A stretch of DNA of 64,000 bases from Paeniglutamicibacter kerguelensis (GCF_017876535.1 NZ_JAGIOF010000001.1:2108001-2172000), one strand, 5' to 3'; positions 54,574 to 63,619 are shown, numbered from the stretch's first letter. Translations and numbers: made by a program. The notes: generated from the sequence alone by a model not told the origin.

Positions 54574-56040
54574 TTAGGCTCCGGCCAGCTTCTCGCGCAG
54601 TGCTGCGAGTGCTTCGTCGGATGCCAGGGTGCCGGCCTCGGTTGCCGGAGCATCCGAGGAGTAGCTGCTTGCAGCGGACTCGGCCGGTGCGGCTTCAGCA
54701 GCTGCATCGTCGGCGAGGTGCTGGGCAACCTGCTTCTTGTGGGCTTCCCAGCGGGTCTGGGCGTCAGCGTACTGCTGCTCCCAAGCCGAACGCTGGGTCT
54801 CGAAGCCTTCGAGCCATTCGTTGGACTCTGGGTCGAAGCCCTCCGGGTACTTGTAGTTGCCCTCTTCGTCGTACTCTGCAGCCATGCCGTAGAGAGCCGG
54901 ATCGAATTCGGCACCTTCCGGATCGACGCCCTCGTTGGCCTGCTTGAGGGACAGCGAGATGCGGCGACGCTCGAGATCGATGTCGATGACCTTGACGAAC
55001 AGTTCGTCTCCAACGGAGACAACCTGCTCGGCCAGCTCCACGTGGCGCACGGCCAGCTCGGAGATGTGTACGAGGCCTTCGATTCCGTCTTCGACGCGAA
55101 CGAATGCACCGAACGGAACAAGCTTGGTGACCTTACCCGGTACAACCTGCCCAAGGGCGTGGGTGCGGGCGAAGGTCTGCCATGGATCTTCCTGGGTGGC
55201 CTTGAGCGAAAGCGAAACACGCTCGCGGTCCAGGTCGACCTCGAGAACCTCGACGGTGACTTCCTGGCCAACTTCGACAACCTCGGACGGGTGGTCGATG
55301 TGCTTCCAGGACAGCTCGGAAACGTGGACGAGACCGTCTACGCCGCCAAGGTCCACGAATGCACCGAAGTTGACGATGGAGGAAACGACGCCCGGACGAA
55401 CCTGGCCCTTTTCCAACTTGTTGAGGAACGTGGAGCGAACCTCGGACTGGGTCTGCTCGAGCCAGGCACGGCGGGAAAGAACAACGTTGTTGCGGTTCTT
55501 GTCCAGCTCGATGATCTTGGCTTCGATTTCCTGGCCGATGTACGGAGCCAGATCGCGCACACGGCGCATTTCGACGAGCGATGCCGGCAGGAAGCCGCGC
55601 AGGCCGATGTCGAGGATAAGGCCGCCCTTGACCACCTCGATGACGGTGCCGGTAACGACGCCGTCTTCTTCCTTGATCTTTTCGATGTCGCCCCAGGCAC
55701 GCTCGTACTGAGCACGCTTCTTGGACAGGATCAAACGACCTTCCTTGTCCTCCTTGGTGAGGACGAGGGCCTCGACGTTGTCACCAACGGCGACTACGTC
55801 GCCCGGGTCAACATCGTGCTTGATGGAAAGTTCGCGGGAAGGAATGACACCTTCGGTCTTGTAACCGATGTCGAGCAGAACTTCGTCGCGGTCAACCTTG
55901 ACGACGATGCCTTCGACGAGGTCGCCATCGTTGAAGTACTTGATGGTGGCGTCGACGGCAGCGAGGAAGTCTTCAGCAGAGCCAATGTCGTTGATTGCAA
56001 CAACTGGAGCACTGGTCTTCTCGTTGGAGGTGATGGTCAT
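54574..56040 (-). CDS. rpsA: 30S ribosomal protein S1
   Basis: 488-residue RNA-binding ribosomal protein with four S1 domains, the Gram-positive/actinobacterial number (E. coli has six). Domains start near residues 36 (GDLVEGIVVKVDRDEVLLDIGYK), 121 (DGVVTGTVIEVVKGGLILD), 210 (GQVRPGVVSSIVNFGAFVDLGG) and 295 (GQVVPGKVTKLVPFGAFVRVED), quoted in parts of those lines. A C-terminal acidic, Ala-rich tail follows. The start MTITSNEK at 56040 is the conserved one. A near-consensus promoter gives a leader of about 105 bases, which could allow autoregulation; this is inference. Confidence 0.97.
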   Translation of the reverse strand: MTITSNEKTSAPVVAINDIGSAEDFLAAVDATIKYFNDGDLVEGIVVKVDRDEVLLDIGYKTEGVIPSRELSIKHDVDPGDVVAVGDNVEALVLTKEDKEGRLILSKKRAQYERAWGDIEKIKEEDGVVTGTVIEVVKGGLILDIGLRGFLPASLVEMRRVRDLAPYIGQEIEAKIIELDKNRNNVVLSRRAWLEQTQSEVRSTFLNKLEKGQVRPGVVSSIVNFGAFVDLGGVDGLVHVSELSWKHIDHPSEVVEVGQEVTVEVLEVDLDRERVSLSLKATQEDPWQTFARTHALGQVVPGKVTKLVPFGAFVRVEDGIEGLVHISELAVRHVELAEQVVSVGDELFVKVIDIDLERRRISLSLKQANEGVDPEGAEFDPALYGMAAEYDEEGNYKYPEGFDPESNEWLEGFETQRSAWEQQYADAQTRWEAHKKQVAQHLADDAAAEAAPAESAASSYSSDAPATEAGTLASDEALAALREKLAGA

Positions 56041-56150
56041 GTAGTAGGGACTCCGATGTGGATAGTCTGTATGAATCGGTCGGCCGGAAGTCCCGGCATG
56101 TTCCGAATTAAGCTTTGAGCGGGCACGGCAAGGCCGAAACACGCCCTATT

Positions 56151-56180
56151 AGTCTATTCCCCCACACCCTGCCGGGTCAA
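56151..56180 (-). promoter_or_regulatory. Promoter of rpsA
   Basis: -35 TTGACC (56180-56175), 18-bp spacer, -10 TAGACT (56156-56151). Further TTGAC-like copies occur upstream, so more than one promoter may act. Confidence 0.65.
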
Positions 56181-56267
56181 AACGTCAATCACGGCTCTTG
56201 TCAAGCCGGAGTGTCGGATTTTGCCGCCGATGAAAGGGGCTCGACGAGGGACGATGCAGGCGTGTTT

Positions 56268-57212
56268 TTAGAACGTCTCGGACAGCTTGAGCAGGCGCAG
56301 ATCCCGGGATTCAAGGGATTTCAGCAGCCCGGGAAGCGCCCGTGACACGCCGGCCCCGGTGCCCGAATTCGGGCGGTTGAAATGCCCGATCCCGACATCG
56401 CATTTGCCCAGCAGTGCCGTTTGTGCGGCGACGGTGGCCGCCGGGAACGTTGCTCCGGCGTCGAGGTTCACGGTGAAATTCATCGGAATGAGTCCAAGCT
56501 CACGCGTCATGCGGGCGCTGAGTTCATCCATGTGGGCGGTTCCGGAGCGGAAGAACTTCGTCTCGACGCCGAAGGTCTCCGCCAGATAGCGCTGGTTGCC
56601 CATGACCTCGTCGTAGGCTTGGGCGATCGATGCGGTGCCGGGAATCTTGTAGGCGGCTTGTCCCCTGCTGGACAGCGGCGCATGGGAGGTGCCGTGGTTG
56701 GCGATCTCGAAGAGCGGATCGGCCACCAGCTCCAGCATCAGGGCATGGTTGGCCTTGGCCCAGCGGCTGTTGATGAAGAGCGTTGCAGGGGCCCGGTGTT
56801 TGCGCAGCACCTTGAGCAAGGTGGCGTCGCACCCCGCTCCGTGCGGGCCGCCGCACGCGTCAAAGGTCAGTGCCGCCCCGCCGGCCCCGGCAGGCAGCCC
56901 CAGTTGGATGCCCTTGACCCCGAGCCCGAAGGCGCCGGCGGGCTTGCCGGCAAAATCGGCGATCGCCGCTTCGCGGGTCATCGCCCGGGTGCGGCTCACC
57001 GAGGGGCGAGGCGCCGGGACTGCCCTTGCAGCGGTTGTCTTTGCCGTGGGACTCGGGGTGGGCGGTGCCGCGTTGGCTCCCAATTCGAGTGGCAACTTGG
57101 GCGAACCGGGGTCGGCAACGCAGGAGCTGAGCGCGGCGGCACCGAGCCCGAGGGCCGCGCCGAGGAAAGCCCTGCGTCCCGGACGGAACGGGGTTGGAGG
57201 TGGAACGTGCAT
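56268..57212 (-). CDS. Polysaccharide deacetylase-family lipoprotein
   Basis: 314 residues. RRAFLGAALGLGAAALSSC (residues 13-31) combines a twin-arginine-like n-region with lipobox LSSC, so it is probably an exported lipoprotein. The NodB domain has TFDACGG (metal Asp near residue 133) and the metal histidines in NHGTSHAPL (about 190), with RSGTAHMDE later in place of the usual RPPYG. A hydrolase acting on peptidoglycan or another cell-wall polymer is inferred. The start lies four bases after the stop of the Eis-like gene, so they are co-transcribed. Confidence 0.83.
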   Translation of the reverse strand: MHVPPPTPFRPGRRAFLGAALGLGAAALSSCVADPGSPKLPLELGANAAPPTPSPTAKTTAARAVPAPRPSVSRTRAMTREAAIADFAGKPAGAFGLGVKGIQLGLPAGAGGAALTFDACGGPHGAGCDATLLKVLRKHRAPATLFINSRWAKANHALMLELVADPLFEIANHGTSHAPLSSRGQAAYKIPGTASIAQAYDEVMGNQRYLAETFGVETKFFRSGTAHMDELSARMTRELGLIPMNFTVNLDAGATFPAATVAAQTALLGKCDVGIGHFNRPNSGTGAGVSRALPGLLKSLESRDLRLLKLSETF

Positions 57213-57216
57213 GTTT

Positions 57217-58512
57217 TTAGAAGTCCGCCTGGCAATAGGGAACGGTGGCGGTGGCGAAGAGCGCATCCATGGCGGGCAGCGCGCCGGCCGAATGGACCGT
57301 GAGCACGCCGGCCTCGTGAAGCCGCGTGGCGCTCGTGGCACCGAGGTAGAGCGAGGCCAGGTCGCGCACGTCGAGGCTCGCGTCCACGGCGAGGTCCGCG
57401 GGGGCCGGGCGCACCACGGGTTCCCCGTCCGAGACCGTCAGTTCCCAGGCGCCGTTGACCAGATGCAGGTCGTCGCGCACAAGCAGGCTGATTCTGCCGT
57501 CCGAGCTGTAGCTGCGGGCGCCGAGCGCCGCGGGGACGTCCAGGATGCGCAGCCACAGGTGGTCGCCCAGCGCCGTGACCTTGTAGGACCGCGAATCGGC
57601 CAGCGCGGCGGGCAGCACGTCGTCGACGGGGCCGCGTCCGGTGACCTTGTCAATCAGGTCGTGGGCGCCGAGGTGGGCGACCAGTTCCCGGCGGGCGGCG
57701 CCGTCGACGGCGCACAGCTGCTGGATCTCCATGGTGTAGGGATCACTCTTCCACCCGGAGAACAGGTAGGTCACGAATCCGTCGGGGTTGCCCTGCGCGT
57801 CGAGGTGCAGGGCGGCACGCAGGTTCTTCACCGGCTTGAGCGATTCGTAGTCGTCCCACCGGCCCTCGGCGAAGCCGAGGTCGAAGTGGTTGTGTCCGAC
57901 CGATCCGAGCGTCCTGGCATGGGCTGCCGCGAAGATGGCCGCGGCGTGGTTCTTCAGTTCCGCCGGGGCGACCTCCACGATGCTGCCGGTCGTCGCGGCA
58001 CGCAGCTGCGCGCCCCGGTCCACCTTGAGCTCGAAGCGCACGCGTTCGGCGGCCAGCCCGAAGCCGAACCTGCCGTAGATGGTCGCCTCCGAGGCGGTCA
58101 ACGCCGCCAGCGGCATGCCCGCTTCCCTGGCACGCCTCAGGTCCTCGGTGATCACGGTGCGCAGGATGCCGCGGCGGCGGTGCGTCGGGCTGACGGTCAC
58201 CGAGGTGATCTGGTGCACCGGCACCGGTTCGGCTCCGCCCACGTTGATGGTTCCGGGGAACGCTGCGTAGGTGGCGACCGGCTGGTCGGCATGGATCGAC
58301 GGGGCAACCGCCGCATCGTCGTGCACGGCGGTGAACGTGATGCCATCGGCAATGGCGATCTCGGCCAGGGTCTTCAGCCCGTCGGCCTCCGGCGGGCCGT
58401 CGTGGAATCCGCGGCTGGTTGCGAGGTTGAAGGCATCGGTGCGCCCGGTGGGCACGCCGTCCACGATTTCGGGGGCGAAGCGCTCGATGCGGATCGTGCT
58501 GTTTTCACTCAT
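57217..58512 (-). CDS. Eis-like GNAT acetyltransferase (copy 1)
   Basis: 431 residues, the tripartite Eis type: GNAT domain (acetyl-CoA loop VSPTHRRRGILRTVITEDL at about residues 107-125), a second GNAT-like domain, and a C-terminal SCP2-like domain. Y146 in EATIYGRFGFG corresponds to the catalytic tyrosine of mycobacterial Eis and the protein ends in Phe, whose carboxylate serves as base there. Mycobacterial Eis acetylates aminoglycosides and histones; the substrate here is unknown. Tandem with a paralogue upstream. Confidence 0.88.
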   Translation of the reverse strand: MSENSTIRIERFAPEIVDGVPTGRTDAFNLATSRGFHDGPPEADGLKTLAEIAIADGITFTAVHDDAAVAPSIHADQPVATYAAFPGTINVGGAEPVPVHQITSVTVSPTHRRRGILRTVITEDLRRAREAGMPLAALTASEATIYGRFGFGLAAERVRFELKVDRGAQLRAATTGSIVEVAPAELKNHAAAIFAAAHARTLGSVGHNHFDLGFAEGRWDDYESLKPVKNLRAALHLDAQGNPDGFVTYLFSGWKSDPYTMEIQQLCAVDGAARRELVAHLGAHDLIDKVTGRGPVDDVLPAALADSRSYKVTALGDHLWLRILDVPAALGARSYSSDGRISLLVRDDLHLVNGAWELTVSDGEPVVRPAPADLAVDASLDVRDLASLYLGATSATRLHEAGVLTVHSAGALPAMDALFATATVPYCQADF

Positions 58513-58532
58513 GGTCGATGCAGGCCTTCGTC

Positions 58533-59825
58533 TCAGAATCCGTTGATGGCGTGGGGCAGCCCGGGCAGGTCCAGCAGCCGGCCGAGCCGCTCAGGCTCCC
58601 CCGGGCCTTCGGCCCGCAGCAGGCCGGCGGCATGGAGTTCGGCAACGCCGGCGGCCGAGAGCAGCAGCGGCCCGAGCGCCACGGCGTCGCATGACACGGT
58701 GGCCGGCGCGTCGTCGTCCAGGCGGGTGACCACGGCCAGCCCGTCGCCAACCTCGAACCCGTAGGTTCCGGAGGCCAGGTCCAGCGGGTCCTCGACACGC
58801 AGGGTGAAGTTCCCGGTGCCCCGGTATTCGCGGGCGGCAAACGCCTGGGGCACGTCCAGCACGCGGACCCAGAGCCCGTGCCCGCGTTCGCTGTAGCCGA
58901 TCCGGGCGGCATCCTCCAGCGCCCAGCCCAGCGGGTCGTTGGCGGCGGCGAACGGGTAGCTCACCCGCTCCACGAGGTCGTGGGCGGCCAGGAACCTGAA
59001 CAGCTCACGGCGGGCGACCTCGGTGGCGGCCACCAGGTCCCGGACATTCAGCGTGACGGGCTTGGGGTCCCAGCCGGCAAACGCGTAGGTGACGAAGCCC
59101 TGGACCTCCCCGGTGGCATCCAGGTACACGGCCGCGCGCTGCTTCGGATCCGGTTCGGGGCCGTCGTCGCCCCAGCGCGCGGTGGCGTGGCGAATGTAGG
59201 ATTCCTGGCGCCCCACCGAGCCGCGCCGGGTTTCGTGGAAGCGTTCAAAGAGCGTCCCCGCGATGTCGCCGAGTTTTTCGGGTGCCACCTGGACCACGGA
59301 CCCGACGGCTGCCGCGTGGAAGCGCACGTCGCCGCGCACGTCCAGCTGCAGGTCCTGCTGCTCGGTGACCCGGCCGAAGCCAAAGCGGCCGTAGATGGTC
59401 GCCTCGGTGGCGGTGAGCGCGGCCACCGGGAACCCGGCGGCCTTGGCCCGGGTGAGGTCGCCGGTCATGAGCTCGCGCAGGATGCCGCGGCGGCGGTGCG
59501 TGGGGCGCACCGTGACCAGGGTGACCAGGTGCGCGGGAAGCAGCCCGGCGCCCGCGTTCAGCGTCTTGGCGAACGACGCGAAGGTCGCCACCGGCACCAG
59601 CGGGTCCACGAGCCCGGCGGGCCGGGTGTCGTCGTAGACGCCGGTGAGCACCCGCGCATCGGCCTCGTGGGATTGGAGCATTTGCTCCAGCTGGTCCGCC
59701 GTAGCGGGCTTGTGGTAAAAACCCTCCCAGGCGGTGTTGATCCAGGCGGCAAACTGGCCGCTGGCCGTGCCGTCTTCGCGGCGGGCCAGTGCCACGTTCT
59801 CGATGCGCAGGTGCTCGGCCGTCAT
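58533..59825 (-). CDS. Eis-like GNAT acetyltransferase (copy 2)
   Basis: 430 residues, same three-domain layout as its downstream neighbour and clearly paralogous: VRPTHRRRGILRELMTGDL and EATIYGRFGFG are shared and it also ends in Phe. Divergence elsewhere suggests an old duplication with different substrates. The ATG at 59825 overlaps the polA stop by one base (TGATG), so translation may couple it to polA. Order on the strand is polA, copy 2, copy 1, deacetylase. Confidence 0.87.
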   Translation of the reverse strand: MTAEHLRIENVALARREDGTASGQFAAWINTAWEGFYHKPATADQLEQMLQSHEADARVLTGVYDDTRPAGLVDPLVPVATFASFAKTLNAGAGLLPAHLVTLVTVRPTHRRRGILRELMTGDLTRAKAAGFPVAALTATEATIYGRFGFGRVTEQQDLQLDVRGDVRFHAAAVGSVVQVAPEKLGDIAGTLFERFHETRRGSVGRQESYIRHATARWGDDGPEPDPKQRAAVYLDATGEVQGFVTYAFAGWDPKPVTLNVRDLVAATEVARRELFRFLAAHDLVERVSYPFAAANDPLGWALEDAARIGYSERGHGLWVRVLDVPQAFAAREYRGTGNFTLRVEDPLDLASGTYGFEVGDGLAVVTRLDDDAPATVSCDAVALGPLLLSAAGVAELHAAGLLRAEGPGEPERLGRLLDLPGLPHAINGF

Positions 59826-62521
59826 CAGTGGCCGGCGTCCTGCCACGACTTGCCGATGCCCACGTGGACATCCAGCGGCACCTTCAGCTCCGCGGCGGCG
59901 CCCATCTTTTCGCGCACCATGGCCTCGACGGCCTCGAGCTCGCCGGGCGCGACCTCCAGCACCAATTCATCGTGGACCTGCAGCAGCATGCGGCTCTTGA
60001 GTCCCGCGTCCGCCAGGCCGTCCTGCACGCCGAGCATGGCGCGCTTGATGATGTCGGCCGCGGACCCCTGGATCGGGGCGTTCAGGGCGGCGCGTTCGGC
60101 GATGTCGCGCAGCTGGCGGTTGTCGCTGGCGAGCTCCGGCAGGTAGCGGCGGCGGCCGAAGATCGTCTCCGTGTAGCCGTCCTTGCGCGCCTGGTCCACG
60201 ACGGCGCGCAGGTAGTCGCGCACCGCTCCGAAGCGGGAAAAATAGTCCTTCATGAGGTTGCGGGCCTCGTCGACGGAGATCTTCAGCTGCTTGGACAGGC
60301 CGAACGAGCTCAGCCCGTAGGCCAGGCCGTAGCTCATGGCCTTGACCTTGGAACGCATCTCGTTGGTGACCTCCGACGGTTCCACGTCAAAGACGTGCGA
60401 GCCGACAAAGCGGTGCAGGTCCTCGCCCTCCTGGTAGGCCTGGATCAGGCCCTCGTCGCCGGAGAGGTGCGCCATGATGCGCATTTCGATCTGCGAGTAG
60501 TCGGCGGTCAGCAGGGTCTCGTAGCCCTCGCCGACGACAAAGACCTCGCGGATGCGGCGGCCCTCCTCGGAGCGGACCGGGATGTTCTGCAGGTTCGGGT
60601 TCAACGAGGACAGGCGTCCGGTGGCGGCAACGGTCTGCGCGTAGGTGGTGTGGATGCGTCCGTCGGAGGCAACGGCCTTGCGCAGGCCCTCGACGGTCTG
60701 GCGCAGCTTGGTGGCGTCGCGGTAGGCCATCAGCGCGACCAGGAAGGGGTGCCCGGTCTTGACCAGCAGGTCCTGCAGCGACTCGGCGTCGGTGGTGAAG
60801 CCGGTCTTGATCTTCTTGGTCTTGGGCAAGTCGAGTTCCTCGAACAGGACCACCTGCAGCTGCTTGGGGCTGGAGAGGTTGACCTCGTGGCCGATCGCCG
60901 CGAAAGCCTCCGCGGTGGCCAGGTCGATGGTCATGGTGAAGTCCGAATACAGCTCGTCGAGCTTGGCGGCGTCGATGGCGATGCCGGCCATTTCCATCTG
61001 CGCCAACACGTGCGAGAGCGGCATTTCCAGTTCCTTGAGCAGGGAGTCTCCCCCGCGCTCCACCAGCATGCCGGCCAGGTGCTGGGAAAGTTCGCGCACC
61101 ACGTGGGCCGCGCGCACCGCCGGGGTTGCAAGGTCCGGGCCCTCGAGGTCCAGCGTCAGCTGGCCGTTCGCCGGGGCCTCTGTGGTCTCCAGCGACATCT
61201 TCAGGTGCACCTGGGCAATGTCCGGCAGGTCGTGGCTGCGGCGGTCGGGCTGGATCAGGTAGGCGGTGATCATGGTGTCGTCGGCAACCCCGGCCAGCTC
61301 GAGTCCGCGGTTTTTCAGCAGCTTGTAGGTGCCCTTGTAGTCGTGGACCGCCTTGGCGTAGTTGCCGGAAGACAGCACCTTGGCCAGCGACTGCTCGGCG
61401 TCGGCATCGATTTCCTCGAGCGAGACGTATGCGTTGGCATCGACGGAGGCGAAGGCGAGCCCAACCACGTCGAGGCTTCCGGACGCGGGCACCGTGGCCG
61501 CGTGCATGCCCAGCAGCTGGGCGCCGTGCTTCGCGAACCAGTCGTGGATCTCCGCGGCGGAGGCGAGCATCGCGTGTTCGGCGATCTCCACTTCCTCGCG
61601 GGCGTCCTCCGGCTCGTCGCCGAAGAGGTCGAACAGGCGCTTGCGCAGGGTATTGAACTGCAGCGCGTCAAAGAGCTCCTCGACGGCTTCGCGGTTGGGG
61701 CGTTCCAGCTCCATGGCGTCGAGTTCCACCGGCAGCTCAAGGTCGCGCAGGAGGTGGTTCAGGCGGCGGTTGCGGGTGACGTTGTCGACGTGTTCGCGCA
61801 GCGAGTCGCCGACCTTGCCCTTGATGGAGTCGATGTTTTCGAGGATGCCCTCCAACCCGCCGTAGAGGTTGATCCACTTTGCGGCGGTCTTCGGGCCCAC
61901 TCCCGGCACGCCGGGCAGGTTGTCCGCGGTTTCGCCCACGAGTGCGGCAAGGTCCGAGTACTGTTCCGGGCGCACGAAGTACTTGGCTTCGACGGCGTCG
62001 CCATCCATCGGCGGAATGTCGGAGATCCCCTTCTTGGGGTAGAGCACGAGGGTCTTTTCGGTGATCAGCTGGAAGGCGTCGCGGTCACCGGAAACCACGA
62101 GCACGTCAAGGCCTGCGGCCTCGCCCTTGGCGGCGAGAGTGGCGATGATGTCGTCGGCCTCGTAGCCGTCCATGGTGATGGTCGGGATGTTCATGGCTTC
62201 CATGACCTTTTGGATCAGGTCGATCTGCCCGTAGAACTCTTCGGGGGTCTTGTTGCGGCCGCCCTTGTACTCGGTGTATTCCAGCGAGCGGAACGTGGGG
62301 GTGTCAAGGTCGAAGGCCACGGCAACGTGGGTGGGCTTCTGCTGCCGGATCATGGTCAGCAACATCGACACAAATCCATGCACCGCGTTGGTGTGCTGTC
62401 CGGTGTCGATGGCGAAGTTCTCTGCCGGCAGGGCATAGAAGGCACGGAAGGCCATCGAGTGCCCGTCAATCACAAGAAGTCGCTGGGGATCGGTTGCCAC
62501 AAGTTTGGTTGATTCGCTCAC
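59825..62521 (-). CDS. polA: DNA polymerase I
   Basis: 898-residue repair and Okazaki-fragment polymerase. The 5'-3' exonuclease has DGYEADDIIATLA and SGDRDAFQL (about residues 110-140). The central proofreading-like domain lacks the DxE motif I (SLDVVGLAFASVDANAYVSL), so it is probably inactive, as in many actinobacteria. Polymerase motifs A (TADYSQIEMRIMAHLSGD), B (RSKVKAMSYGLAYG) and C (LQVHDELVLEV) are intact. I chose GTG 62521 because TAGGCT (62534-62529) is seven bases upstream; an ATG at 62542 lies upstream of that -10. Confidence 0.95.
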   Translation of the reverse strand: MSESTKLVATDPQRLLVIDGHSMAFRAFYALPAENFAIDTGQHTNAVHGFVSMLLTMIRQQKPTHVAVAFDLDTPTFRSLEYTEYKGGRNKTPEEFYGQIDLIQKVMEAMNIPTITMDGYEADDIIATLAAKGEAAGLDVLVVSGDRDAFQLITEKTLVLYPKKGISDIPPMDGDAVEAKYFVRPEQYSDLAALVGETADNLPGVPGVGPKTAAKWINLYGGLEGILENIDSIKGKVGDSLREHVDNVTRNRRLNHLLRDLELPVELDAMELERPNREAVEELFDALQFNTLRKRLFDLFGDEPEDAREEVEIAEHAMLASAAEIHDWFAKHGAQLLGMHAATVPASGSLDVVGLAFASVDANAYVSLEEIDADAEQSLAKVLSSGNYAKAVHDYKGTYKLLKNRGLELAGVADDTMITAYLIQPDRRSHDLPDIAQVHLKMSLETTEAPANGQLTLDLEGPDLATPAVRAAHVVRELSQHLAGMLVERGGDSLLKELEMPLSHVLAQMEMAGIAIDAAKLDELYSDFTMTIDLATAEAFAAIGHEVNLSSPKQLQVVLFEELDLPKTKKIKTGFTTDAESLQDLLVKTGHPFLVALMAYRDATKLRQTVEGLRKAVASDGRIHTTYAQTVAATGRLSSLNPNLQNIPVRSEEGRRIREVFVVGEGYETLLTADYSQIEMRIMAHLSGDEGLIQAYQEGEDLHRFVGSHVFDVEPSEVTNEMRSKVKAMSYGLAYGLSSFGLSKQLKISVDEARNLMKDYFSRFGAVRDYLRAVVDQARKDGYTETIFGRRRYLPELASDNRQLRDIAERAALNAPIQGSAADIIKRAMLGVQDGLADAGLKSRMLLQVHDELVLEVAPGELEAVEAMVREKMGAAAELKVPLDVHVGIGKSWQDAGH

Positions 62522-62528
62522 ACCTGCC

Positions 62529-62534
62529 AGCCTA
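62529..62534 (-). promoter_or_regulatory. Leaderless -10 of polA
   Basis: TAGGCT, seven bases (GGCAGGT), then GTG 62521. It lies seven bases before the ATG of the divergent thioesterase gene, so the two promoters must overlap each other's coding ends. Confidence 0.5.
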
Positions 62535-62540
62535 GTTGGC

Positions 62541-63059
62541 ATGAGCGATAATTTCACACAACACAACGCCTCCCCGGCCGAGATGTCTGGCACCTTTACC
62601 GAGGCCAGGGCGGAACACCCGAACCCCTTCGCCGGGCAGCTGGCTGCGCACGGGGTTCCCGAAGCGATGTGGCCGATGCTTGCCGCCCACGGCGTGGGCA
62701 CCCTGGTGGAGAAGCTCGGCATTGTTTTCACCGAAATTTCCGCGGACCGCGTCAGCGGGACAATGCCCGTCGAGGGCAACCAGCAGGTGGCCGGGATCCT
62801 GCACGGCGGGGCGTCCGTGGCACTTGCCGAGACGCTCGGTTCCTTCGCGGCCGCCGTGCACGGCGGCGGCAGGAAGCGCCCGGTGGGCGTGGACATTTCC
62901 GCGACCCACCACCGCGCCGGGATTACCGGACTGGTCACCGGCGTGTGCACCCCGATCCACCTGGGCCGCACCTTGACCACCCACGAGATCGTGATCAGCG
63001 ACGAGCAGGGGCGCCGCATCTGCACCTCGCGCATCACCAACATGCTGCTCGAAGGCTAG
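62541..63059 (+). CDS. Hotdog-fold (PaaI-type) thioesterase
   Basis: 172 residues. The hotdog core has the PaaI/YdiI signature GILHGGASVALAETLGSFA (about residues 86-104) with likely catalytic H and E, and a later ATHHRAGITGLVTG. A disordered N-terminal extension of about 20 residues precedes it; ATG 62583 is an alternative start closer to usual length. Members hydrolyse hydroxyphenylacetyl-CoA, aromatic or fatty acyl-CoA; the substrate here is unknown. Divergent from polA with only 19 bases between start codons. Confidence 0.88.
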   Translation: MSDNFTQHNASPAEMSGTFTEARAEHPNPFAGQLAAHGVPEAMWPMLAAHGVGTLVEKLGIVFTEISADRVSGTMPVEGNQQVAGILHGGASVALAETLGSFAAAVHGGGRKRPVGVDISATHHRAGITGLVTGVCTPIHLGRTLTTHEIVISDEQGRRICTSRITNMLLEG

Positions 63060-63067
63060 CCGGGACG

Positions 63068-63610
63068 TTGGGCGGCGATCCGCAACGAATCCTCTGCATG
63101 GGAGTCACCGGCAGCGGGAAATCAACGCTTGCCGGTGAGCTCGGCCGCATCCTGAACCTTCCGGTCCACCTTGTCGATGAGGAAATCGGCTGGCTTCCCG
63201 GCTGGGTGAACCGCAGCCCGGCCGAGCAAAAACGCCTGGCCCTGGCAACCGCCGCCACGGAACAGTGGGTCTTCGACTCGGCCTACGGACCCTACCGGGC
63301 GGAAGTGTCGTCCTTCGCCGAGCTCATCGTCTGCCTTGATTACCCCCGACTGGTCTCGCTGCGCCGTTTGATGTCTCGCTCCATCCGCCGCGTGTTGCGC
63401 CGGGAGCCGGTCTGCAACGGGAACTACGAAACATGGCGCCGCTTCCTGGGAAGGGAGTCCATCGTGCGGTGGCATTTCAAGAGTTTCCCCGCCAAGCGCC
63501 GGCAAATGCGCGAGTTGGAGGAACGCTTCGGTCCGGAACGGGTCATGCGCTTTTCCAGTCCCCGCCAAACTCAAAGGTGGCTTGCTTCGTTGGAAGCAAG
63601 CCACCTTTGA
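63068..63610 (+). CDS. Small P-loop kinase-like protein (FlaR / topology-modulation type)
   Basis: 180 residues, related to adenylate-kinase-like ATPases sometimes called topology-modulation proteins. P-loop GVTGSGKST at about residues 12-20 and an arginine-rich lid SLRRLMSRSIRRVLRRE near 102-118 are visible; WVFDSAYGPYRAEV is the usual central motif. TTG 63068 is preferred, since ATG 63098 would cut the first beta strand. The last codons form half of a strong hairpin. Function unknown; eight bases separate it from the thioesterase gene. Confidence 0.77.
   Translation: MGGDPQRILCMGVTGSGKSTLAGELGRILNLPVHLVDEEIGWLPGWVNRSPAEQKRLALATAATEQWVFDSAYGPYRAEVSSFAELIVCLDYPRLVSLRRLMSRSIRRVLRREPVCNGNYETWRRFLGRESIVRWHFKSFPAKRRQMRELEERFGPERVMRFSSPRQTQRWLASLEASHL
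63573..63608. terminator. Terminator inside the 3' end of the kinase gene
   Basis: A perfect 16-bp stem, AAAGGTGGCTTGCTTC (63573-63588) with GAAGCAAGCCACCTTT (63593-63608), has a four-base loop. It overlaps the last 12 codons and the stop. It is bidirectional between convergent genes, with TTT ends on both strands. Confidence 0.85.
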
Positions 63611-63619
63611 GGACGGAAC

